The notes beneath the pieces were generated by a model. That model saw nothing but the letters and a program-made list of their open reading frames with translations, was not told where the DNA came from and did no database searches. Of a stretch of 35,830 nucleotides of DNA, positions 16,494 to 22,640 are shown piece by piece (position 1 is the stretch's first letter; each line of letters begins with the position of its first letter). The stretch spans positions 1 through 35,830 of the forward strand of contig JBFIPU010000015.1 in assembly GCA_041609995.1 (NCBI GenBank), given 5' to 3'. Source of the DNA: JABDOU01 sp041609995 (lineage in GTDB: Bacteria > Actinomycetota > Acidimicrobiia > Spongiisociales > SHLN01). The position numbers were made by a program, and so were the translations under genes.

Positions 16494-17317
16494 TCGGCGA
16501 ACAGCTCGTCCATGTCGACCAGGTCGGGCCCCTGGGGTCCGAGACGCCGTTCGTTCAACAAGGCCTGGGCGACGTCGAGGAACGCCCCCATGGCAGCTCG
16601 GTAAAACCCCGAGCCCACGCTGGCGCGGCGGACGCCGGCAGATGCCAGGTCATCGAGACTCCAGTCCTGTCCGGGCAGGCCGATCAGCACATTCACCGGC
16701 ACGCCGACGTTGTCCACGACCACCCGGATGTCGTCGAGGTCGACGAGCCCCGGAGCGTAGACCACATCCGCCCCGGCGTTCTCGTATGCCTGGAGCCGGG
16801 CGATCGTGTCGTCGAGGTCAGCCCGGCCGTGCAGGTAGTTCTCGGCGCGGGCCACCAGCACAAAGGGAAAGGTCGACGTGTCGACGGCGGTGGCAGCCGC
16901 CTCGACCCGTTCGACAGCCTCGGCCAACTCATAGATCGGGTCGCCATCATCGCCGGTGGCGTCTTCGATGCAGCAACCCGACAATCCTGCGGCGATGGCC
17001 GCGGTGATGGTTGCCCCCACGTCGATGGCGTCGTCTCCGTAGCCTCGCTCGAAGTCGCCGGAAACCGGCAGGCTCGTCGCCTCGGCGATCTGGGCCGCGT
17101 GCCAGATGGCTTCGTCCCTGCTCACGGTCCGGCGCCCGTCGGCCCGGCCGATACTGCGGGCGTGGCCGGCGCTGGTGGTCGCCAGCGCCTCATACCCGAT
17201 GTGCTCGAGCAGCTTGGCGGTCCCGATGTCCCACGGATTGGGGAGCACGAACAACCCGGGGCCTGCATGCATCTCGGCAAACCGCTCGCCCCGCAGCCGC
17301 TGGTCCTCCTCATCCAT
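16490..17317 (-). CDS. isocitrate lyase/PEP mutase superfamily protein
   Basis: This 275-residue TIM barrel of the ICL/PEPM superfamily cleaves or rearranges C-C or P-C bonds next to a carboxylate. Features: LPNPWDIGTAKLLEHIGYEALATTSAG near the start, the metal-binding SGDFERGYGD (86-95), GCCIEDATG (114-122), VARAENYLHGRADLDDTI (155-172) and GADVVYAPGL. It lacks the KKCGH motif of true isocitrate lyase, so an oxaloacetate-decarboxylase or lyase-like role is as likely as any. It begins 3 nt after the acyl-CoA dehydrogenase stop, with GGGAGGG inside that gene's end, and overlaps the synthetase (ATGA). Its step in carnitine breakdown is not obvious. Confidence 0.85.
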   Translation of the reverse strand: MDEEDQRLRGERFAEMHAGPGLFVLPNPWDIGTAKLLEHIGYEALATTSAGHARSIGRADGRRTVSRDEAIWHAAQIAEATSLPVSGDFERGYGDDAIDVGATITAAIAAGLSGCCIEDATGDDGDPIYELAEAVERVEAAATAVDTSTFPFVLVARAENYLHGRADLDDTIARLQAYENAGADVVYAPGLVDLDDIRVVVDNVGVPVNVLIGLPGQDWSLDDLASAGVRRASVGSGFYRAAMGAFLDVAQALLNERRLGPQGPDLVDMDELFAE

Positions 17318-17320
17318 CGA

Positions 17321-18481
17321 TCACCCTCCCAGAGGCCGCAACATCGAGCGGGAAATGATGTGGCGCTGGATCTCGCTGGTCCCGTCCCAGATCCGGTCGA
17401 CGCGAGTATCCCGCCACATGCGTTCGAGCGGCAACTCGTCCATGAGACCCATTCCGCCGTAGATCTGAATCGCTTCATCGGTGACGAACTGGCACATCTC
17501 GGTTGCCAGGATCTTCGCCATGGCGGCATCGGCATCCGTCATGGTGCCCTGATCCATCTTCCAGGCGGCCTGCAGGGTCTTGAGCTCGGCTGCCTCGTAC
17601 TGGGTCTGCATGTCGGCGAGCTTGAACGACACTCCCTGGAACTTGCCGATCTGCTGGCCGAACTGGCGCCGGTCCACGGCCCACCGGGTGGCCAGCTCGA
17701 TGGCGCGTCGGGCCCGGCCCAGGCAGATCGCTGCGACCTGCAGGCGGGTGGCCCCCAGCCACTCGTTCGCCACCTCGAAACCTTCATGAGGGCGGCCGAG
17801 CACGGCGGCAGCCGGCACCCGGCAATCATCGAAGTTGAGGATGAAGTTGTGGTAGCCCTTGTTGGACACGCTGTTGTATCCCGGGACCAGCTCGAAGCCG
17901 GGAGCGTCGTAGTCCACGAGAAAGGCGGTGATCAGCTTCTTGGTGCCACGCGGGGTCTCTTCTTCGCCACTGGCCGCGAACAGGATGACGTAATCGGCGA
18001 GGTCGGCGTGTGAGATGAAGTGCTTGGTGCCGTTGATCACCCAATCGTCGCCGTCACGCGTGGCCGTGCATTTCATCCCCCGCACATCCGAGCCGGCATC
18101 GGGCTCGGACATCGCCAAGCAGTCGACCCGTTCGCCCCGGGTCGTCGGGATGAGGTAGGTGTCCACCTGGTCACCGGTGCAGGCCTGGAGGATGTTGGAG
18201 GGACGGTGGACGATGTACTGGAGGGCATAGCTGGTGGCGCCCAACTCCCGGTCGACCAGCGCCATCGTGACGTTGTCGAGGCCGGCTCCGCCGTACTCGG
18301 TCGGCATGTTGGCCGCATAGATGCCTGCCTCGATCGACTTGCGCCGGATGGCATCCACCAGTTCGGGAGGAACCTGGCCGGTCCGCTCGACGTCCTCCTC
18401 GTGAGGCATCAGCTCTTTTTCGGTGAACTCCCGGGTGGTTTCGACGATGAGCCGCTGTTCGTCGGTCAGGGCGAAGTCCAT
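17321..18481 (-). CDS. acyl-CoA dehydrogenase (candidate gamma-butyrobetainyl-CoA dehydrogenase)
   Basis: FAD-dependent enzyme of 386 residues that oxidises an acyl-CoA to the 2-enoyl-CoA. The usual three domains are present: N-terminal helices (FALTDEQRLIVE), the beta domain (LAMSEPDAGSDVRGM, WVINGTKHFISHAD) and the C-terminal bundle (RRQFGQQIGKFQGVSF, AIQIYGGMGLMDELPLERMWRD). The canonical catalytic glutamate of YEGT is replaced by aspartate, D366 in IWDGTSEIQ, as in some non-fatty-acid subfamilies. A stretch AAWKMDQGTMTDADAAMAK resembles the equivalent part of CaiA. Gene order suggests gamma-butyrobetainyl-CoA to crotonobetainyl-CoA, followed by the CaiD-like step. The ATG at 18481 lacks a Shine-Dalgarno but has TAGCAT 6 nt upstream. 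Confidence 0.9.
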   Translation of the reverse strand: MDFALTDEQRLIVETTREFTEKELMPHEEDVERTGQVPPELVDAIRRKSIEAGIYAANMPTEYGGAGLDNVTMALVDRELGATSYALQYIVHRPSNILQACTGDQVDTYLIPTTRGERVDCLAMSEPDAGSDVRGMKCTATRDGDDWVINGTKHFISHADLADYVILFAASGEEETPRGTKKLITAFLVDYDAPGFELVPGYNSVSNKGYHNFILNFDDCRVPAAAVLGRPHEGFEVANEWLGATRLQVAAICLGRARRAIELATRWAVDRRQFGQQIGKFQGVSFKLADMQTQYEAAELKTLQAAWKMDQGTMTDADAAMAKILATEMCQFVTDEAIQIYGGMGLMDELPLERMWRDTRVDRIWDGTSEIQRHIISRSMLRPLGG

Positions 18482-18487
18482 CACGCG

Positions 18488-18493
18488 ATGCTA
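18488..18493 (-). promoter_or_regulatory. -10 hexamer TAGCAT, leaderless start of the lower sub-operon
   Basis: On the minus strand TAGCAT lies exactly 6 nt before the ATG of the acyl-CoA dehydrogenase gene. There is a 190-nt gap to the preceding gene, so transcription of the acyl-CoA dehydrogenase to caiD block probably starts here. Confidence 0.5.
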
Positions 18494-18597
18494 CAAGGGC
18501 CGCGGCGCGCCGTGGCCGGCGAGGCGGGAGTGCAACGTGTGGTGGGCGTGGGCCGGCACTCGCACGGGACGGGCGGAAACGCGGCAGGAGGCAGCAG

Positions 18598-18612
18598 GGT
18601 CGACGGTCGACC
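18598..18612. promoter_or_regulatory. GGTCGAC-G-GTCGACC dyad, possible operator
   Basis: A perfect inverted repeat with 7-bp arms and one central base lies in the 190-nt gap upstream of the acyl-CoA dehydrogenase gene. It is the clearest symmetric element in the largest intergenic gap of the carnitine cluster. A dyad of this size can occur by chance in 36 kb of GC-rich DNA. Confidence 0.28.
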
Positions 18613-18671
18613 GCTCAGGCCGTCACCCACCGATGGCCGACGGTCTCATTCGCCGGCGCACCTCGGCGGCG

Positions 18672-18869
18672 TCAGGCCTTCCGCATCCGCGACAGACCGT
18701 AAGCTGCAACCCCCAAGCCCACGATCAGGATGATGATCTGACCCGGTCCGAATCCCTCCTGGGCCCCGTATCCGACGACGTCGGCCAGCAGGCCGAACAG
18801 CGCCAGCAAGATACCCAACCCGACGGCCGCCGCGCCGATCTGGCGATTACTCCACCTACTCGACTCCAC
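18672..18869 (-). CDS. small two-TM membrane protein
   Basis: A 65-residue protein starting at a GTG four bases after AGGAGG, which decides the start over the GTG at 18890. Two hydrophobic segments, AAAVGLGILLALFGLLADV and IIILIVGLGVAAYGL, are joined by a short Gly-rich loop (GYGAQEGFGPG). It ends in basic RMRKA. It lies 45 nt after the carnitine dehydrogenase fusion on the same strand. No family is recognised. It could be an unrelated small membrane protein carried in the operon. Confidence 0.65.
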   Translation of the reverse strand: MESSRWSNRQIGAAAVGLGILLALFGLLADVVGYGAQEGFGPGQIIILIVGLGVAAYGLSRMRKA

Positions 18870-18914
18870 CGTTCCTCCTCTCGAGCCCACGTTACCAACG
18901 GAGGGCGGCGCTGC

Positions 18915-20342
18915 CTAGGGACCCGGGGCGTGGGCCCGGGCGATGGCCTCCAGCGCGGCGGCCGGTCCGGGGAGGATGGCAACCGCCTTCCCACCGGTCG
19001 TGTCCACGTGGATCAGGAGTTGCTCCACCCCGGCCACGTGTGCCCCCGAGTCGGCGTGGTACATGTCGTGCACGAACCGCAGCTTCTTCTCCCCGGCTTC
19101 CAGCACTCTGGTGGTGAACCGGAGCGGCTCGTCGACACCGACCTCCCGCAGATAGGTGATCCGGGTCTCGACCGTATAGAACGAGTAACCATCCGACCGG
19201 TAGTCGTCGTCGATACCGATGTATCGGAAGAGCTTGTCGCTGGCCCACCCTGCGGCCAGCAGGTAGGCAGATTCGGTCATGTGCTGGTTGTAGTCGACCC
19301 ACTCGGGCTCCACCCGGCAGTCATATAGCTGCAGCGGGCTGGGGATTTCATCACCGGGCTTCCACGGTTCCTGTTGGACATCGTGGAGTCGCTCCTCCCA
19401 ACGAGCCAGAGTCCGGCCGGCGCCGATGCCGTGGGCCCGCAGCGCGCGCATCACCGAGATCAGATAGTCGTCGCGCAACCTCTCCAGTTCTTCGATGGTC
19501 TGATCACCCGCCTGTTCTCTGGTGCCTTCCACCAGGGCATCGATGAGATCGCCGGTGAGCTCGGGAGCAACCAGCTTGGTCCACGGCAACTCGAGAGCCG
19601 GCCCGAACTGCTCGAGCATGTGGCCCATGCCTTGTTGACCCCCGGCCAGGTGAAAGGTGAGGTTGGTGCCCATGGCCGCCCAGCGCAGGCCCGGCCCGTA
19701 CACGATGGCGTCGTCGAGCTCGCCGGTGGTGGCGACGCCGTCGTTGACGAGGTGGAGGATCTCCCGCCACATGGCCTCCTGCAGCCGGTCGGACAGGTAA
19801 CCCTCGATCTCGGTGCGAACCCGTAGCGGGTGCATGCCCAGGTCCTCGTACACCGATGCCGCCCGGTCGAGTGACTCGTCGGCAGTGCGATCGCCTCCCA
19901 AGATCTCCACCAGTGGAAGGAGATAGACAGGATTGAACGGGTGGCCGATGAACATCCGCTCAGGGTGCGCCAGTCCTTCCTGGAGGTTCGACGGCAGCAG
20001 CCCGGAGGAACTGGAGGCGACCAGCACGTCCCGGGAGGCGGCGGCATCGATGGTGGCGTGCACGGAGCGTTTGATCGCTTCGTTCTCCGGCACGCTCTCC
20101 TGGATGAAATCCGCTTGCTCCGCCAGCTCGTCGACAGAAGAAACAAAGGTGAGCCGCGCAGGATCGGCGCCGGCAAATACACCGAGTTTGCGGGCCGAGG
20201 GCCACGCCCGGTCGATTGCGGCCCGCAGCCGTTCCTCGGCATCGGGGGCCGGATCGGTGGCGACGACGTCCCACCCCCGCGCCAGGGCCCTGGTCGCCCA
20301 ACCGGCGCCGATCACGCCGGTCCCGACCACTCCGAAGCGCAC
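18915..20342 (-). CDS. cdhA: L-carnitine dehydrogenase / betainyl-CoA thioesterase fusion (CdhA-CdhB)
   Basis: This 475-residue protein has two enzymes in one chain. Residues 1-320 are a 3-hydroxyacyl-CoA-dehydrogenase-like NAD enzyme: GTGVIGAGW (7-15), ESVPENEAIK (82-91), FIGHPFNPVYLLPLVEILGG with H134, and a helical dimer domain with YGPGLRWAAMGTN. This pattern is that of L-carnitine 3-dehydrogenase. Residues 335-475 are a hot-dog thioesterase with WVDYNQHMTESAY (D350, H354), like CdhB of the Pseudomonas carnitine operon. The first domain would make 3-dehydrocarnitine; the second would free glycine betaine from betainyl-CoA. The start is a GTG overlapping the PEBP stop by one base (TAGTG). 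Upstream in-frame sequence shadows the PEBP gene. Confidence 0.9.
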   Translation of the reverse strand: MRFGVVGTGVIGAGWATRALARGWDVVATDPAPDAEERLRAAIDRAWPSARKLGVFAGADPARLTFVSSVDELAEQADFIQESVPENEAIKRSVHATIDAAASRDVLVASSSSGLLPSNLQEGLAHPERMFIGHPFNPVYLLPLVEILGGDRTADESLDRAASVYEDLGMHPLRVRTEIEGYLSDRLQEAMWREILHLVNDGVATTGELDDAIVYGPGLRWAAMGTNLTFHLAGGQQGMGHMLEQFGPALELPWTKLVAPELTGDLIDALVEGTREQAGDQTIEELERLRDDYLISVMRALRAHGIGAGRTLARWEERLHDVQQEPWKPGDEIPSPLQLYDCRVEPEWVDYNQHMTESAYLLAAGWASDKLFRYIGIDDDYRSDGYSFYTVETRITYLREVGVDEPLRFTTRVLEAGEKKLRFVHDMYHADSGAHVAGVEQLLIHVDTTGGKAVAILPGPAAALEAIARAHAPGP

Positions 20343-20962
20343 TACCGCAGCCGGGGGTTGAGGGTATAGGTGCCGGTGATCGTGGCCGAGTCGAGCACAT
20401 GTCCGGCCATGGCGACCATGAGATCTGCGTGGGTGAAGTCGCCCGATACCCCGACCTCGGGAACATCGAGGGCGTACACGGTGAAGACGTAGGTGTGAAC
20501 CAGCGCATCGTTCCACGGCGGGCACGGGCCGTCGTAGCCCTTCCAGGTACCGCCCACCTCGGGATCATCGGCGAACCACGACGTGTAGTCGTTGACTCCT
20601 TCCCGGGGACCTTCCGACCGACCCGCTTTACCGCCGAGCGTGACTCCGTCGGAATATTCGGCGGCTGCCACATGACGGAGGTTGCCCGGGATGTCGGCGA
20701 TCAACCAATGAATGAACTCGACGCGTAACAGGTCGGCCGGCACCTCCCGTCCCTCCTGGTTCACATCCTCGCCGGACGAGGGCACGTCGACATCTATGCA
20801 GGTGATGACAAAGGACTGCGTTCCGTCGGGGACGTCGGTCCAGGCCAGGTCCGGGTTGAGGTTGTCGGAGAACGTGACGTGACTGTCGGGATCGGGAACA
20901 CAAAGGGCGTACCGGCCCGGAATGCGTTCGCCATCGGTAATCGAATCACTGGTCAGCCGCAT
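20342..20962 (-). CDS. PEBP/YbhB-YbcL family protein
   Basis: This 206-residue protein has the phosphatidylethanolamine-binding-protein fold: MRLTSDSITDGERIP, then PDLAWTDVPDGTQSFVITCIDVD with the DPDxP-like strand altered to DVDVPSSG, EFIHWLIADIP, GYDGPCPP and HTYVFTVYALD. GPCPP and the HW motif line the anion pocket in this family. There is no signal peptide, so it is cytoplasmic. It starts 24 nt after the BKACE stop with GGAGGA upstream, and its TAG stop overlaps the dehydrogenase GTG. Insertion between cdhC- and cdhA-like genes suggests a role with betaine intermediates. The fold binds anionic or choline-type headgroups in eukaryotes, but no ligand can be read here. Confidence 0.85.
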   Translation of the reverse strand: MRLTSDSITDGERIPGRYALCVPDPDSHVTFSDNLNPDLAWTDVPDGTQSFVITCIDVDVPSSGEDVNQEGREVPADLLRVEFIHWLIADIPGNLRHVAAAEYSDGVTLGGKAGRSEGPREGVNDYTSWFADDPEVGGTWKGYDGPCPPWNDALVHTYVFTVYALDVPEVGVSGDFTHADLMVAMAGHVLDSATITGTYTLNPRLR

Positions 20963-20986
20963 GGGTCCTCCTCGCAGTCACGGGCG

Positions 20987-21916
20987 CTAATACCCGACGT
21001 TCTCCAACCCCTTGAGTGCCAGCCGTTCGCGGGTCTCGGCCGGCGTCGCCACCTCCCGGGACAGTTCGTCGATGATCCTCACGATCTTCTGGACTTGCTC
21101 TTCGTTCGATTCCGCCAGGCGGCCCTTCCGCAGATACAGACCGTCCTCGAGGCCGACCCGGGCGTTGCCACCCAGCAGGATTCCGGCCGTCACCAGGTCG
21201 AACTGGAAGCGCCCACCGCCCAGCACGCCCCATTCGATCTCGTCGCCGAACAACCGGTATGCGACCTGCTTCATGGCCACCACGTTCTCCACATCGGGAC
21301 CGATGCCGCCGAAGGTACCGACCACGAATTGCATGAAGATCGGAGGCTTGACCAGGCCGATATCCGCGAAATAGGCGAGCGTGTAGAGGTGGCCGATGTC
21401 ATAGGCCTCGAACTCGAACTTGCAGCCCGTTTCAGCGGCGAGGGTGGTGAGCATGTACTCGATGTCGGCGAAGCTGCTGGTGAACGGCTCGGTCTTGGTC
21501 GACATCAGGAACTCTTCTTCCCAGTCGTACTTCCACCGGCCCTCATACTTGGGGACCATCTGAAACAACCCGTAGTTCATCGTCCCGAGGTTGCAGGTGG
21601 CCAGCTCAGGCTTCAGCGCCCGAATCGGGGCCAGCCGCTCCTCGATGGTCTGGCCGGTGGCGCCTCCCGTGGTGATCGAGACGATGGCATCCGACCGGTC
21701 CCGGATCCCCTGGCAGTACTCCCGGAACAGCCCGATATCTGCGGTGGGACGCCCGTCCTCCGGATCGCGGGCGTGAATGTGAATGACAGCCGCCCCGGCG
21801 TCGGCCGCCGCCACCGACTGGTCCACCATTTCATCCACCGTCACCGGGATATCGATGTTCATCGTCGGCGTGTGGGAGCCACCGGTCACGGCACAGGTCA
21901 GGATGATCTTGGCCAC
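20987..21916 (-). CDS. BKACE family enzyme, candidate 3-dehydrocarnitine cleavage enzyme (CdhC-like)
   Basis: Members of the beta-keto acid cleavage family (DUF849) combine a beta-keto acid with acetyl-CoA to give acetoacetate and a new acyl-CoA. With the GTG at 21916 (AAGGA seven bases upstream) the protein has 309 residues and metal ligands H46 and H48 in VIHIHARD, the same positions as in Kce. The third ligand is E257 in RVGLEDGLYL. Other marks: ILTCAVTGGSHTPTM, SITTGGATGQT and LGTMNYG. A longer frame to GTG 22003 would overlap the divergent Nudix gene and is rejected. Next to a carnitine dehydrogenase-thioesterase fusion, the expected reaction is 3-dehydrocarnitine plus acetyl-CoA to betainyl-CoA plus acetoacetate. 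Confidence 0.9.
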   Translation of the reverse strand: MAKIILTCAVTGGSHTPTMNIDIPVTVDEMVDQSVAAADAGAAVIHIHARDPEDGRPTADIGLFREYCQGIRDRSDAIVSITTGGATGQTIEERLAPIRALKPELATCNLGTMNYGLFQMVPKYEGRWKYDWEEEFLMSTKTEPFTSSFADIEYMLTTLAAETGCKFEFEAYDIGHLYTLAYFADIGLVKPPIFMQFVVGTFGGIGPDVENVVAMKQVAYRLFGDEIEWGVLGGGRFQFDLVTAGILLGGNARVGLEDGLYLRKGRLAESNEEQVQKIVRIIDELSREVATPAETRERLALKGLENVGY

Positions 21917-21978
21917 GGCCTCATCCTTCCAGAGAAAAGGACTGGACGCAACGCTCAGCCGGTAGGGTCCGCCCCCAG

Positions 21979-22470
21979 ATGAGCCCAACCGTCCCGGAGC
22001 CACTCAAGACCCAGGCCATCAAGGCCTATCGGGCGCTGACACCGACTCTCCAGCGGGTGGTGGCGCGCACGCTGCTCCCCACCTACACGCTGGGCTGCAA
22101 GGTGCACCTGCTGGATCCCGATGGCCTGTCGTTGTTCGTGAAGCCTTCGTACCACGACGCCTGGGACCTCCCGAGCGGGTATGCCCAGGCGGGAGAGGAC
22201 CCGGCGGCCTGCGCGGTCCGAGAGGTACGGGAAGAGACCGGCATCGTGATCGAAGTCGGTGAGCCGAACGCCATCGTCATCGAACCAGGCGGGCGCCGGC
22301 TCGATGTCTTGTTTCGCGTGCAACTCCACGACCGACCCCGGCCCACCGTCGGAGATGTCGAGCTCGAGGCGGTGGGTTGGTACGAGACGATCGATCTCAA
22401 TCCGGTCGCACGCGAAGCGCTCGCCGTGCTCGACGACGGTGCGGCCATCTTCATCTCGCCGCTCGGTTAG
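21979..22470 (+). CDS. Nudix hydrolase
   Basis: This 163-residue protein has a perfect Nudix box at 67-89 (G-x5-E-x7-REVREETGI), which binds metal and cleaves a nucleoside diphosphate linked to another group. An N-terminal helix region (TQAIKAYRALTPTLQRVVAR) precedes the fold, as in Nudix proteins adjoining lipid or sugar-nucleotide metabolism. The substrate cannot be told. It diverges from the BKACE gene. Its TAG stop overlaps a GTG that begins a TauE/SafE-like remnant, so an exporter gene was once coupled to it. Confidence 0.9.
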   Translation: MSPTVPEPLKTQAIKAYRALTPTLQRVVARTLLPTYTLGCKVHLLDPDGLSLFVKPSYHDAWDLPSGYAQAGEDPAACAVREVREETGIVIEVGEPNAIVIEPGGRRLDVLFRVQLHDRPRPTVGDVELEAVGWYETIDLNPVAREALAVLDDGAAIFISPLG

Positions 22471-22547
22471 TGGAGCCGTCCTCGCTGGCGTTGGTCGGGC
22501 TCGCCGCCTTCTTGATCGGCTTTGCCAAAGCCGGTGTCGCCGGGGTG
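22470..22547 (+). pseudogene. N-terminal remnant of a TauE/SafE-like (TSUP) membrane exporter
   Basis: From a GTG overlapping the Nudix stop (TAGTG), 26 codons read VEPSSLALVGLAAFLIGFAK and then AGVAGV. This is the first transmembrane helix and glycine motif typical of sulfite-exporter-like TSUP proteins (AFLIGFSKxGVxG). The similarity ends abruptly at SFGRRHRFRR, where a basic, non-membrane sequence begins. The rest of the exporter is not found before or after the adjoining HNH gene. The simplest reading is a gene cut off by insertion or deletion. The match is by eye over a short stretch. Confidence 0.5.
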
Positions 22548-22614
22548 AGTTTTGGCCGTAGGCATCGTTTTCGCCGTCTCGCGTTCACGGTGGTTTCTTG
22601 TCACAGTTCGTCGA

Positions 22615-22620
22615 TACGTT
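22615..22620 (+). promoter_or_regulatory. -10 hexamer TACGTT upstream of the HNH gene
   Basis: TACGTT fits TANNNT. A start 6 nt further on would fall at 22627, on an ATG that opens a seven-codon frame ending at TAG 22648-22650 and overlapping the HNH start. The HNH GTG at 22641 would then have a 14-nt leader. Confidence 0.35.
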
Positions 22621-22640
22621 GGCACCATGGTGATACGCAA

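Noticed and set aside
14952..16604. Plus-strand 550-codon frame opposite the acyl-CoA synthetase
   Set aside because: Antisense shadow of a clear enzyme gene, with no recognisable motifs.
13380..18481. Synthetase, dehydrogenase and crotonase read as a DmdBCD-type (DMSP demethylation) set
   Set aside because: The crotonase follows CaiD to its C-terminal tail, the synthetase is NDP-forming unlike DmdB, and carnitine dehydrogenase and BKACE genes lie next to it; still a useful control hypothesis.
20343..20525. N-terminal extension of the carnitine dehydrogenase fusion
   Set aside because: Arg-rich shadow of the PEBP gene; the nucleotide-binding fold begins right at the GTG 20342.
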